31,654 nt of DNA from a virus, in IMG/VR virus record IMGVR_UViG_3300008629_000018, positions 1 through 31,654 of that record; one strand, 5' to 3'. Shown one piece after another: positions 1 through 8,340 of this stretch. Below the pieces are notes generated by a model. The model did no database searches. It had not been told where the DNA came from and was given only the letters and a program-made list of their open reading frames with translations. Numbering within the stretch: position 1 is the first letter of the stretch; every line of letters starts with the position of its first letter. Made by a program: the position numbers and the translations under genes.

Positions 1-41
1 GTAGCGTATTTTGCTAAAGGTTTATTTCCTATGTATGGCAT
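1..41 (-). CDS. N-terminus of a further fibre-like virion protein (partial)
   Basis: Only the first 13 codons lie in the window (MPYIGNKPLAKYA), reading off the left edge. The ATG at 39-41 is preceded by AGGAG with a 6-base gap, a good ribosome binding site. The opening M-x-Y-I-G-x-x-P is one I associate with tail fibre or other virion proteins of marine podoviruses, which fits its place directly after two virion genes. No function can be assigned from so short a piece; the call rests on the N-terminal pattern and context. Confidence 0.55.
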   Translation of the reverse strand, partial: MPYIGNKPLAKYA

Positions 42-50
42 TTATAACTC

Positions 51-389
51 CTATGTGCTGATAGCATCAACGTAAGAAACAATAGCATCTAATGATGATG
101 CCGTATCCGATACCGCAACAATTTTATCATTATCGTGTAAAACAAATTTAGCCCCTCCGTCAATTAATTCCAAACTTCCTCCAACTGGGATAGGAGATGA
201 CTTGATTAAATAATAATTTGTGGCTGAACGTACTATATAAACATCCACGCTAATACTTGAAGTAGCGTGGACATTAACTAATCGTACTCCAACAACTGCA
301 TCATAACTATCCACCAATGCCTCTGGAAGTATATCAACAGGGCTTGTGCCTGTATTTCTTGTTAAACTGTTTCTAAAATTCTGTGCCAT
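51..389 (-). CDS. Small predicted virion protein
   Basis: A 112-residue protein with ATG at 387-389 preceded by GGAG at a 7-base gap. It begins MAQNFRNSLTRNTGTSP and is rich in Val, Ile, Ser and Asp with alternating hydrophobic residues, as in a small beta-sandwich. I see no signal peptide, membrane segment or catalytic motif. Proteins with this kind of opening sit among tail and fibre genes in marine phages, and it lies here between a repeat fibre and another fibre-like gene. A fibre accessory or decoration protein is a reasonable guess. The virion role is inferred from position. Confidence 0.6.
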   Translation of the reverse strand: MAQNFRNSLTRNTGTSPVDILPEALVDSYDAVVGVRLVNVHATSSISVDVYIVRSATNYYLIKSSPIPVGGSLELIDGGAKFVLHDNDKIVAVSDTASSLDAIVSYVDAIST

Positions 390-401
390 TAATTTTCTCC
401 G

Positions 402-2258
402 TTATAAGGCGATGCTCATAGCAATACTAAACCCAGCAGTAACCCCTGCGGTTGGTGTATCTATTGTTATTGTATCTGTTCCTGCGTTAGTAGTAATTGT
501 TGTTCCACCTGTTCCTGCAAAATTTAAAGTAGCAGCCGTATTGTCTGCAACAATATTGGATTGCCCACTAACAGCAACTGTACCAAATACATTATTAGCT
601 GATGTTGGCGATACATCCTGCCATGCTGATCCGTTGTAAACCCTGGTTTTATTTGAAGTGGTATTGAATACCATATCGCCTGTATTTAACGATGTTCCTG
701 GATCGCTGGAAGCAATTCGATAAACATTAGCAAAGTTGTTGACATCAGCTATATTCGTAGCAGTTGTATTTACACTGGCAACATTGTTAGCTACAGTTTC
801 CATATCGTCAGCAACGCCTGTCGCACCTAAAACTGCCATATCGGCAACTATATCTGCATCACCCAAGATCGCCATATCAGCAACCGCTGCCGATGTACCA
901 AGCAATCCCACTTCTGTTGCTTTACCAGCAACAGCAGTAACATCACTTGAAATTCCTGCAACTGTAGTTGTATTAGCAGATATACCTGCGACAGTTGTTA
1001 CATTACTAGCTATGCCTGCGACTGTAGTTGTATTAGCAGATATTCCAGCAACCGTAGTTACATTTCCAGATATGCCTGCGACTGTAGTTGTGTTGGCAGA
1101 TATGCCTGCGACTGTAGTTACATCACTTGAAATTCCTGCAACTGTATTTACATTAGCAATATTAGTTGCAACTATATTAGTGTCACCCTCTTTAGCAATT
1201 ATCTTATGGTAAGTATAAGTATTAAGAGTAGATGTAGAAACCACATGCATACCCAACCCATCAGCTATAGTGGTACTCTGGTATGCAGAAGGAATACTAT
1301 TAATCGTAACAGTTGAACCCCCCAAGGTACGTCCTGTGGTAGTTACACCAGAACCATTCACTACCAATCCACCTGCATTAGCTATAGAAACTACCGTACC
1401 TGCTCCATCATCTGGATCAGGATTAGTATTAGGAAATGATTGATCGTCAGCAACAGCATGAAAACCACCCACATCATTAACAAGTGAAACAATATCATCT
1501 CTTACCGCTTTAGATGTCGGGATAGCTTCGTTAGTGCTAGAAAGTGTAGTCTCAAGCGTTACCTCTTCCCAGTTACCCGAACCTGTTGCAACTCTTCCAA
1601 GAACTTTATTGGTTGCAGTTGCATCTACTATCTTAGGAAGTGTTACATTAGAATTTAATATCTTTGAGGTAATAACTTGATCGTCACCTATATGTGCCGA
1701 ATCAATACTGCCATCAGTATAATGTTCACTATCACAAGCGTTGTCTTCTAACTTAGTTCCATCAATACAATCAGCAGATAGATGAACTTTATCAATACTT
1801 CCATCAGTATAATGTTCACTATCACAAGCGTTGTCTGCTAATCTAGTTCCATCAACCGCATCTCCAGCTAACTTACTAGTTGAAACCTCTCCATCTGTAA
1901 TATTTGCAGCTACTATTGAATTAGTAGTTAGCGTCAATACGCCTGTATTAGACAATGTCGCATCACCTGATATGGCTACGTTATCAAAGTCAGTACCATC
2001 TGCCACCATGATATGCGTATCAGTAGCAGCAAGAGTATCATCTACAAAACTTGCCTTCGCAGGAGTAACAGCATCATCCGCTAAGTCTGCCGTACTTACA
2101 TTCCCAGTAGCCTCTAAAGTATCAAGCCTGACATCCTGTGCATTTGACTCGGTAACTAACTGGTCAAACTCATCGTCCATGCCCTGCGCTGAAATAGCAA
2201 CAGGCGGTGTGGCATCCCTGTCTGCTGTAAAATCTCTTAACCTACTTAATGTAGCCAT
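402..2258 (-). CDS. Repeat-rich tail fibre-like protein
   Basis: A 618-residue protein, very rich in Thr, Ala, Val, Asp and Asn, with ATG after AGGAG at a 5-base gap. Residues 1-60 form a short head with a coiled-coil-like stretch. Residues 131-190 hold two near-identical 30-residue units (NACDSEHYTDGSID). Residues 371-443 hold about seven decapeptides of the type TTVAGISANT, consistent with a repetitive trimeric shaft. The C-terminal part (about 515-618) is Gly/Thr-rich and beta-like and includes YNGSAWQDV, a motif common in phage fibre tips. The likely role is receptor contact on the virion tail. It lies 8 bases downstream of the nozzle-sized gene and is probably co-transcribed with it. Cys at repeated positions in the 30-residue units is unusual for a fibre. 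Confidence 0.8.
   Translation of the reverse strand: MATLSRLRDFTADRDATPPVAISAQGMDDEFDQLVTESNAQDVRLDTLEATGNVSTADLADDAVTPAKASFVDDTLAATDTHIMVADGTDFDNVAISGDATLSNTGVLTLTTNSIVAANITDGEVSTSKLAGDAVDGTRLADNACDSEHYTDGSIDKVHLSADCIDGTKLEDNACDSEHYTDGSIDSAHIGDDQVITSKILNSNVTLPKIVDATATNKVLGRVATGSGNWEEVTLETTLSSTNEAIPTSKAVRDDIVSLVNDVGGFHAVADDQSFPNTNPDPDDGAGTVVSIANAGGLVVNGSGVTTTGRTLGGSTVTINSIPSAYQSTTIADGLGMHVVSTSTLNTYTYHKIIAKEGDTNIVATNIANVNTVAGISSDVTTVAGISANTTTVAGISGNVTTVAGISANTTTVAGIASNVTTVAGISANTTTVAGISSDVTAVAGKATEVGLLGTSAAVADMAILGDADIVADMAVLGATGVADDMETVANNVASVNTTATNIADVNNFANVYRIASSDPGTSLNTGDMVFNTTSNKTRVYNGSAWQDVSPTSANNVFGTVAVSGQSNIVADNTAATLNFAGTGGTTITTNAGTDTITIDTPTAGVTAGFSIAMSIAL
930..1148 (-). repeat. 30-bp tandem repeats encoding TTVAGISANT-type decapeptides
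   Basis: About seven consecutive 30-bp units inside the fibre gene, each encoding T-T/A-V-A-G-I-x-x-x-x. Alternate units are more alike (SANT versus SSDV/SGNV/SNV), so the present array may descend from a 60-bp doublet. The units are similar enough at DNA level for slippage or unequal recombination to change shaft length. Confidence 0.9.
1689..1868 (-). repeat. Two 90-bp near-identical repeats in the fibre gene
   Basis: Two units 90 bp apart encode residues 131-160 and 161-190. They share a stretch of more than 40 identical bases covering the codons of NACDSEHYTDGSID. The first unit continues KVHLSADCIDGTKL and the second SAHIGDDQVITSKI, so only the central part is strictly conserved. Confidence 0.85.
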
Positions 2259-2266
2259 GATTGCTC

Positions 2267-4105
2267 CTAATCGTTTGCTCTAAATCCTGCGTTAGCATAT
2301 TTAACTCCATAAAATGCAATACTTAAATCCGCTTGATGATTAGCAGAAAAAAGAAACCTAATAGCTCTTCCCATACCTATCATCGGAATTAATACTTTAT
2401 TCACATCAGGAAAGTCCCAGTAAGTACCATCCCATTCTGATGAATCAAACTCTGCAGGAGTAGATTGTAAATAAAATGTTTTATAAGATGTATTCTCAAA
2501 ATCAAAAGAAACATCAAGGGTAAACAACCCACCAGACCCAGTTCCTTTAAACTGAAAATACTTAAACATCTTCTTAATGGAAATATTATCGAACCAAAGC
2601 CAAGGAGTCTGCCATTTCCAAGAAACATTTGCGTTGTCATTCCCATCACCATAAATATCAGCACCAGAAGAATTAGTATATTCCCTGTATACTCTACCGT
2701 CAGCACCAGCACTTAAAATTTGATTATCTGGAGTACGCACAGACTGAAATATTTTTACATCCCTGTCTTCCATCCATGCTTTTATTTCATAATCATAAAT
2801 ATACCGCCTGTTAATAGAAGGAATATTAATCCAAAACTCATTCTCGGCTTTATGGTTAACAACATTAACCTCTGAAGGATCAGCAACATCTGCCAACAAT
2901 GGATTTATTCTGTCTCGTATCCTGTCACTTAGCTTCTTGGTTTTTAAACCCTGAACAATAAGTTCCATCTTTACCGAGTTTAATCCTTCTGTCTCAACAA
3001 TATAATTGTCTAACCCAACCTCGTCCATCCCCCTGTGACTCATTACCCCTGTATTAAAAATCTGCTTGTCTATGGCTATATCATTAAATGTTGCAGGAAC
3101 TTTATAGGTAACAATATGGTTGTTCAGTCCTATGATAAGAGAATTTGTTTGCCCTAATCTTGCCAATCCAGTAATCGAATCACCACGAGCCAATACAGCA
3201 GCTAAATCAATATTCACATAGTCAGAAGCTGTTGACCAATCATCTTCATTATCTACAGCACAACCAGAGAATCTGGTTCTTTCATCATCCATTCCTGCAA
3301 CCCAAACCCTGTTGTTTAATGAGTAAACATATTTACCTTTCGGTGGGTTGTCTGCAAGGTCTATAACATACCAGCCTGTATGAGTTGTCGGAGGGGCGGC
3401 ACCATCATTTAATGATCCTGTTGTCTCCGTATAATTTGTACCTATTGCTATCGGGGACGCATTCTGTAATTTTAAAGACCCAGAAACAGTATGATGATAC
3501 ACATTCCAATGAGTTGCCCCAGGTAAAGTAACAGGGCTTGTCACCGTTAAAACATCATTAGCGTTAATAGCCTTAGTAACCTGTTCGCTAGCCACCGATT
3601 GTCCATTGGCTGTTACATAGGTAACTGCTACATAATAAGTTCTTGCACCTTTTGATCCTGAAGTTGAAACCCCTGTAGTGGGTGAAAACGGTCTAGGAGT
3701 ATACCCATACTTAAATGGATTATCCGTTCCGTTAGTCAAAATCATCTTGTTATTAAACATTGTCCAGTTTAATTTCTTATTTGCAGACAAACCAGACTTG
3801 ATAGTAGTATTAAAAGCACTTGCGGACGAATCATACCTAAGCAAATTAGTCCCAGCTTGAGCCAAAACCTCGTATGTTCCAGGATAGTTGCCATCATAAA
3901 CCATCAACCCGATAACATCTGGAGTTGATGTAATAGCAGTAGTATTTAAATAAGTTCTACCCCTTCTCTTAGACACTTCTCCGTTCAAAGCAACACGACT
4001 GTTTTGCAATTCGGTAGCATAACTGGCTGAGATGTTACCTTCGCCAACAGCAACATCAAACAACCCCTTATTATTAGACTCGAATATTTTTTGTCTTAGT
4101 GGCAT
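2267..4105 (-). CDS. Large tail protein, nozzle/hub candidate
   Basis: A 612-residue virion protein whose ATG overlaps the stop of the adaptor gene (TAATG), so translation is probably coupled. There is no strong Shine-Dalgarno sequence of its own. The sequence is Trp/Tyr-rich and dominated by beta-strand-like segments with spaced repeats such as GLMVYDGNYPGTYEVLAQAG and NNRVWVAGMDDERTRF, reminiscent of beta-propeller blades. In short-tailed phages the gene after the adaptor commonly encodes the nozzle (T7 gp12-like or P22 gp10-like) at about this size. The order portal, scaffold, capsid, adaptor, this gene, fibre supports that reading. The nozzle role is inferred from synteny and composition. 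A different beta-rich tail protein is possible. Confidence 0.55.
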   Translation of the reverse strand: MPLRQKIFESNNKGLFDVAVGEGNISASYATELQNSRVALNGEVSKRRGRTYLNTTAITSTPDVIGLMVYDGNYPGTYEVLAQAGTNLLRYDSSASAFNTTIKSGLSANKKLNWTMFNNKMILTNGTDNPFKYGYTPRPFSPTTGVSTSGSKGARTYYVAVTYVTANGQSVASEQVTKAINANDVLTVTSPVTLPGATHWNVYHHTVSGSLKLQNASPIAIGTNYTETTGSLNDGAAPPTTHTGWYVIDLADNPPKGKYVYSLNNRVWVAGMDDERTRFSGCAVDNEDDWSTASDYVNIDLAAVLARGDSITGLARLGQTNSLIIGLNNHIVTYKVPATFNDIAIDKQIFNTGVMSHRGMDEVGLDNYIVETEGLNSVKMELIVQGLKTKKLSDRIRDRINPLLADVADPSEVNVVNHKAENEFWINIPSINRRYIYDYEIKAWMEDRDVKIFQSVRTPDNQILSAGADGRVYREYTNSSGADIYGDGNDNANVSWKWQTPWLWFDNISIKKMFKYFQFKGTGSGGLFTLDVSFDFENTSYKTFYLQSTPAEFDSSEWDGTYWDFPDVNKVLIPMIGMGRAIRFLFSANHQADLSIAFYGVKYANAGFRAND

Positions 4106-4770
4106 TATCTGGATAAGGAATAATTACGTCTAGTTAATGGACTAAATCTTACAGCACCCCTGTTTTGTGCCTGTAATTTCTGTAATAAAGCATTTGCCAA
4201 TCCCATTTCCCTGTCACGCTTTGCGAAATCCATATCATATTCAGCATACTTCGCTTTGACCATATGCCTGATTACAACTTCTTGAAAAGGCGTTGTATCA
4301 GAATCAGCACTTAAATCTGTCAACTTGCGTGTGTACCAATAGGTCAACACCATGTCATTCTCGTCAGCAGAAGGCAGAGGATCAATCTTAATCCTGTCGT
4401 TTTGAGATGCGTCCTTCCCAAACGGTATCCATACAAGCGGTATACCTGTATCGTTCTGTATTACTTCTTCTTGAAAAGCCTGATTGGAAGTAGCCATATG
4501 AACAAAAGCATCTTCCGCATCTATATAGAACCTATTACTCATAATCTTATTAACATCTGCATCAGACGCTAACGAATATTCTCTTTGGCTTGTAACCAAA
4601 GTAATAGTTCCCTCAGACTTTAATATGTCCCACTTGCCAAGAATATTTATTTCCTGTATCGCTTCATTTATATAATCAAGGATACGTTGCTTAACATCAC
4701 TAACAAGTGCTGAACTAGAATCAAGCCCTAAGTCTCTTAAGATTGGGTCACGGATAGTAGCTAATGACAC
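4105..4770 (-). CDS. Head-tail adaptor protein, SU10-adaptor-like
   Basis: A 221-residue protein with a GTG start that shares one base with the upstream stop codon. GAGGAG lies about 8 bases ahead of the start. The N-terminal half is helical (ILDYINEAIQEIN), then W43 and a short beta segment (GTITLVTSQREYSLASD). The C-terminal half ends in a long helix (VVIRHMVKAKYAEYDMDFAK). This pattern of N-terminal helices, a conserved Trp and a beta insert before a C-terminal helix matches the small neck/adaptor proteins of podoviruses (SU10 adaptor family, analogous to T7 gp11 and P22 gp4). It would dock on the portal and start the tail. The preceding and following genes fit this. Confidence 0.7.
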   Translation of the reverse strand: MSLATIRDPILRDLGLDSSSALVSDVKQRILDYINEAIQEINILGKWDILKSEGTITLVTSQREYSLASDADVNKIMSNRFYIDAEDAFVHMATSNQAFQEEVIQNDTGIPLVWIPFGKDASQNDRIKIDPLPSADENDMVLTYWYTRKLTDLSADSDTTPFQEVVIRHMVKAKYAEYDMDFAKRDREMGLANALLQKLQAQNRGAVRFSPLTRRNYSLSR

Positions 4771-4928
4771 TATTCATTCTCCTCTTTGTCTTCTTCCTTT
4801 AATAGTTCAACCTTTTCTTTAAGTAATTCCGTAGGCTGTTCTTTTTCTTCGTTCTTCGGTTCTACTTTATAAGGTTCTTTCTTTCTTAATACATCTTGTG
4901 TAAATTCGTAAGTAGTTAATACGCCCAT
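4770..4928 (-). CDS. Small highly charged protein (52 aa)
   Basis: A 52-residue ORF starting MGVLTTYEFTQDVL and ending in a Lys/Glu-rich tail. The ATG at 4926-4928 has AGGAAG 6 bases upstream, inside the 3' end of the preceding gene. Its TAG overlaps the GTG of the adaptor gene by one base, and this tight packing is the best evidence that it is translated. About half of residues 15-52 are Lys or Glu, so that part is probably a solvent-exposed helix. No family is recognised. A minor virion or assembly factor is possible from context alone. Confidence 0.6.
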   Translation of the reverse strand: MGVLTTYEFTQDVLRKKEPYKVEPKNEEKEQPTELLKEKVELLKEEDKEENE

Positions 4929-4929
4929 A

Positions 4930-5679
4930 TTATCTTCCTGTGAAATAGCTTTTAATTTTATTTATAATGTTCATCTGACTTTCACCAAAGCCACCGCCTT
5001 GACGCATATACCTTCGGTCTTTTTCTTCGTTCATCAGTTCGGGGAAAATTCTTTCAAATACCAACCAATCGCCCATCGGCCCATTTTTAGCGTTTTCAAA
5101 ACTTTCCCAATTACTACCAAGAGGTATCCCTTTTTTATTAAGATAGTTAACTGTATTATTATACCTGTCTCGCAATTCCACCTTTATATCGTGATTGTCT
5201 GGTAGACTATCTATATTGTCTAACAGCTCTCTTTTCCAGTTAAATACTTTTTTATCAAATGGAACTCCATTGATAACATCTGTCAACTGATGAGTAGTTT
5301 CAGCAGCAAATAATTCTTTAAGTTTACCTCTCTCACCACTATCATGACGAATTGAGGGGTCTAAATATCTTTGTCCTTTTTGAAGCTCAATACGCATTGC
5401 CTCTGGATTTGGAATATCCGTACTCCCAACAGTATATGTTTCAGACCAACCCATACCTTCTGGATTTCCCAAGCTTAAATTAACAGGTGTATCACCAAGC
5501 GATTTGTCAATACCTGGAAGTTCTCTTCGCATTTCATCGAACACTTGTCTCGCATAGCCAAGGTCAGTACTGCCCATCCTAGAACCAGTTTCATGAAGCC
5601 AACTCGGATTATACTGAGCTTGTTGGACATCTGCCCTAGCACCATCCACAGGCTGTTCTTGATTTGGAGTTCCACCCAT
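4930..5679 (-). CDS. Hypothetical virion-region protein (249 aa)
   Basis: A 249-residue soluble protein without membrane segments or recognisable catalytic motifs. The N-terminus is Gln/Asp/Ala-rich and probably flexible; residues 110-215 look helical (LKELFAAETTHQLTDVING, KRELLDNIDSL). The ATG overlaps the upstream stop (TGATG), indicating coupling. It lies between the capsid and adaptor genes, where podoviruses keep minor head, internal or ejection proteins. The C-terminus is basic (NKIKSYFTGR). I do not recognise the family, and a lytic or peptidase role cannot be supported from the residues seen. Confidence 0.65.
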   Translation of the reverse strand: MGGTPNQEQPVDGARADVQQAQYNPSWLHETGSRMGSTDLGYARQVFDEMRRELPGIDKSLGDTPVNLSLGNPEGMGWSETYTVGSTDIPNPEAMRIELQKGQRYLDPSIRHDSGERGKLKELFAAETTHQLTDVINGVPFDKKVFNWKRELLDNIDSLPDNHDIKVELRDRYNNTVNYLNKKGIPLGSNWESFENAKNGPMGDWLVFERIFPELMNEEKDRRYMRQGGGFGESQMNIINKIKSYFTGR

Positions 5680-6038
5680 CAGTAATTATTATTACAAACA
5701 CGATATTCAGGATGATCCTGAAAGAAACGCTTTAATGCTTTCTGCATTGCTTTCTGGTCGCCATCTATAATGTCCTTATACTCTGGCCTCATTAAGAATA
5801 TAGATGGTATACTCCCTACTTTTCTCATAGTACGCCCATCAGTAAAACCATTGTCCGTATTCAAACGCTCAAGTTTTACCTGTAATCCTGTATCATCCAG
5901 CCTTTGTATATGCTGGATAGATGTCTTTGCCTTCTTAAAAGGATTCCCCTCTTCATGAACTACACGAGTAACAGTATCACTTGTATACCCATCTTCATCA
6001 GGAATATCCTGTTGTTTTGTATGTATAGTTTTTTTCAT
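5679..6038 (-). CDS. Hypothetical protein downstream of capsid gene (119 aa)
   Basis: Begins MKKTIHTKQQDIPDEDGYTSD. I chose the ATG at 6036-6038; an in-frame TTG at 6068 would place the start inside a GC-rich hairpin. No clear Shine-Dalgarno precedes the ATG, so expression may be low or coupled to read-through of the hairpin. The C-terminal half (DIIDGDQKAMQKALKRFFQD) is helical and resembles a short DNA- or protein-binding end. It overlaps the next gene by one base. No family is recognised. It may be a minor head protein by position. Confidence 0.6.
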   Translation of the reverse strand: MKKTIHTKQQDIPDEDGYTSDTVTRVVHEEGNPFKKAKTSIQHIQRLDDTGLQVKLERLNTDNGFTDGRTMRKVGSIPSIFLMRPEYKDIIDGDQKAMQKALKRFFQDHPEYRVCNNNY

Positions 6039-6050
6039 AATATTAAGCAA

Positions 6051-6066
6051 GGGGGGTTGCCCCCCC
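6051..6066 (-). terminator. GC hairpin after the capsid gene
   Basis: On the minus strand seven G, CAA, then six C form a very stable 6-bp hairpin 25 bases after the capsid stop codon, followed by the moderately T-rich TTGCTTAATATT. The T-tract is short, so I read it as a partial (attenuating) terminator that would lower expression of the following genes relative to capsid. Confidence 0.6.
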
Positions 6067-6091
6067 AAGCCGTTTTATTCAAGCTTCCAAA

Positions 6092-6997
6092 CTATTGGAC
6101 GTTTAATTCTTCAATAACGCCTGAAGCTTTTTCTTCAAAAGAAACCACTGTCCATTCAGCCTCAACCATACCTGCTCGTGAAGAACCGAGCTTCGCAATC
6201 GGAGTATGTTTAACTGGGCGTAGCATTGCTATGCTCCACATATCCTTCTGCAACTGTGCAAGCTTATCGGTAGGCATATACCGATCAAGGATTACACGCT
6301 GTAGGCCAAAATCACTCTCATAAACATCTACCGAATAAATCAGCTTCTTTGAAGAAGCTTCGATGTTTCGAGTGTTGGTAGCAGAGAACGCAGTAACTTT
6401 ACGTTTTTGCCAACCATTAACATAGGTTGTATCAGGGTTGCCGCCAGTGCCGAAAATATCCTGCAAATTGTCATTGTAGATAGTTTCCGTCAAATCACGA
6501 CCACCACCTGCGGTACTTAGATTAGTTGTAACCCAAGGAATTACTCCCTTAGAACCTCTAGCTGTTCCTGCAGAACCTGCCGCAGAAGCACCTGCTACAA
6601 CATCAACCTCCATTGCTCTAGCCATAATCTTCAAGGCTTTCGCAAGTTGGTATTCATACTCGCCACCTTTAATGCCTGCCTTATCGACAGCATCCAAGGT
6701 ATCCGATACTTCAAACACTTCACGATTAATCTGACAGTAGTTGCTCAGTCGTGTTCGTGCTACAGCAATATTAGCTGAATTAGAGAATGCCGCTCCTTCA
6801 GCAACCCTTGAAGCATTTGCAGTACCAAGAGTATCCGTTAACCATTCATGCGTTGTCGCATTGGCTTTAGATTTCTTGAAACCACTCAACATCGGGGTTT
6901 CTGTCGGAGAGATATTCACGATAACATCAAGCAAGTCCTCACGCATACCACCGCCGCCAGTACCTGCCGCTTCCGTATATGTCTCAAATAGAGCCAT
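6092..6997 (-). CDS. Major capsid protein, DUF5309 / SU10 major head protein family
   Basis: A 301-residue protein with ATG after AGGAG at a 6-base gap. It opens MALFETYTEAAGTGGGG and continues REDLLDVIVNISPTETPM, then HEWLTDTLGT. This combination is the hallmark of the DUF5309 capsid family (Kuravirus SU10 and relatives), an HK97-fold capsid protein without a long delta domain. About 300 residues is normal for the family. It follows the scaffold-like gene directly and is followed by a GC hairpin, as expected for the most strongly expressed virion gene. It forms the icosahedral shell. No maturation protease gene is seen nearby. Confidence 0.9.
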   Translation of the reverse strand: MALFETYTEAAGTGGGGMREDLLDVIVNISPTETPMLSGFKKSKANATTHEWLTDTLGTANASRVAEGAAFSNSANIAVARTRLSNYCQINREVFEVSDTLDAVDKAGIKGGEYEYQLAKALKIMARAMEVDVVAGASAAGSAGTARGSKGVIPWVTTNLSTAGGGRDLTETIYNDNLQDIFGTGGNPDTTYVNGWQKRKVTAFSATNTRNIEASSKKLIYSVDVYESDFGLQRVILDRYMPTDKLAQLQKDMWSIAMLRPVKHTPIAKLGSSRAGMVEAEWTVVSFEEKASGVIEELNVQ

Positions 6998-7016
6998 AAT
7001 TATCTCCTAACTAAAT

Positions 7017-8033
7017 TTATGGCCTCCAACTATGCCCACGCTTTTGCAACATGCTCGCAAAGTCTTCAACGCCACCACCACGAAGATTGTTAGCTTCACT
7101 CCTAAAAGAAGGAGCTTGCTTCTTATTACTTCGTTGCGATGGAGCCACATTCCCTGCCATTGGTGCTGCTTGCTGGCGTGGTGCAGGTCGATTGCCAAGT
7201 AATTGTTGATATTTGTTCGCATCAACCATTAACTTGCTCAACTCAGCAGCCATTACCATATCCTGTGGATGATCTTTGAAGTTCGGCCCCATTAGATTTT
7301 CTAACATGGGATAAGCTTTAGTCTTGAGAGTCTGATAGTATTCGCTCTTAGGATCACTAACAAAATCGTAATTCTCCCTGACGAATTGATCCGACTGCTC
7401 TCTCATTCTCTTTTGTTGGAGAACCAACTGTTGAGCATTAGATTGACTATTAGCGACTTCTTGCTTTTTAGTTTGCAAATCCTGTCGCTTTTGCATATGC
7501 CTTGCAACTTCCGCAGCCGTATAAGTATCACCCTCATCCTCTAAGAGTTGATCCAACTCCGTAATTTGGGTATCTACTTCGGCTACATCACCTTGAGGTG
7601 GCACATAATTAGCTTGCAATTTCTGGTATTCCTCTGCCATTTTGGATAACTCTCCAATCTGCTGTTCTCTCGCAGCTATAATTGAATCCTTCTCCGCAAT
7701 AACTTGGTCTTTACCTGCTAGCTTTTGCTGCTCCTGTTGCTTCATTTTGCTGATGCGTTTGGACATGCTATCGGTTAATCCTTCTTCCGTCCTAGAAGTA
7801 GAATCCACTCCACGCTCGTTTGCAATCTGGTCGAACTCTTCCAGCGGTTTCATGTCAGACCAATCAAGTTGCGTAGAGGCTACATCATCAACAAGGGGTA
7901 ATGTATTACCCATTTCCGATGCATTATTCTCAATAGCATCCATATTTACTTCTGGTGTTTCCGCAGGAGCCGAATCCTGCTCGGTAGCTACGATTGTTTC
8001 TTCATTAACAATCCTCTTTCCGTCTTCTGGCAT
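7017..8033 (-). CDS. Scaffolding-like protein
   Basis: A 338-residue acidic protein with AGGAG and a 7-base gap before the ATG. Residues 1-75 are acidic and disordered-looking. Residues 85-230 are Gln/Glu/Lys-rich and predicted coiled coil (ISKMKQQEQQKLAGKDQVIA, QLVLQQKRMREQSDQF). Residues 285-338 are Pro/Gln/Arg-rich and basic. An acidic N-terminus, coiled-coil middle and basic C-terminus directly before the capsid gene is the usual pattern of an internal scaffolding protein that binds capsid subunits through its C-terminus. Sequence identity among scaffolds is low, so the call rests on architecture and position. Confidence 0.75.
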   Translation of the reverse strand: MPEDGKRIVNEETIVATEQDSAPAETPEVNMDAIENNASEMGNTLPLVDDVASTQLDWSDMKPLEEFDQIANERGVDSTSRTEEGLTDSMSKRISKMKQQEQQKLAGKDQVIAEKDSIIAAREQQIGELSKMAEEYQKLQANYVPPQGDVAEVDTQITELDQLLEDEGDTYTAAEVARHMQKRQDLQTKKQEVANSQSNAQQLVLQQKRMREQSDQFVRENYDFVSDPKSEYYQTLKTKAYPMLENLMGPNFKDHPQDMVMAAELSKLMVDANKYQQLLGNRPAPRQQAAPMAGNVAPSQRSNKKQAPSFRSEANNLRGGGVEDFASMLQKRGHSWRP

Positions 8034-8043
8034 TTTTTTACTC

Positions 8044-8340
8044 CTATTTATTCTGTCCCATAATTACAGGGGGACGAATCCTGTGTCGCCTGTTTGCAAC
8101 AATGTTCATAAGGCCATTCAAACCAGCCACCTTCTTTAATGCGATAGCTTCACTTTGAACTCGTATGAAATCCTCATATGTTTTACAAGAATCTAATTTT
8201 TCATAACACTTGATTAATACGTCTTCTACCTCATCTCTAACCTCTTCCCACTGTGAGGTAGAAAGAAGACCAGAAAGTTTTTTTAAATGTCTTTCTTTTT
8301 CTTCTGGTGATTTATTAGCTCTTATATATTTATTAAGCAT
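8044..8340 (-). CDS. Small helical head-module protein (98 aa)
   Basis: A 98-residue, mostly helical, basic protein starting MLNKYIRANKSPEEKERHLK. Its ATG follows the portal stop immediately (TAAATG) with no Shine-Dalgarno of its own, so translation is likely coupled to portal. The C-terminus NRRHRIRPPV is strongly basic. The place between portal and scaffold and the size are shared by small uncharacterised head genes in related phages. No family is recognised. Confidence 0.65.
   Translation of the reverse strand: MLNKYIRANKSPEEKERHLKKLSGLLSTSQWEEVRDEVEDVLIKCYEKLDSCKTYEDFIRVQSEAIALKKVAGLNGLMNIVANRRHRIRPPVIMGQNK

Noticed and set aside
346-2283. Plus-strand ORFs opposite the fibre gene
   Set aside because: They are low-complexity Val/Ala/Thr shadows of the repeat-rich minus-strand fibre gene and have no ribosome binding site.
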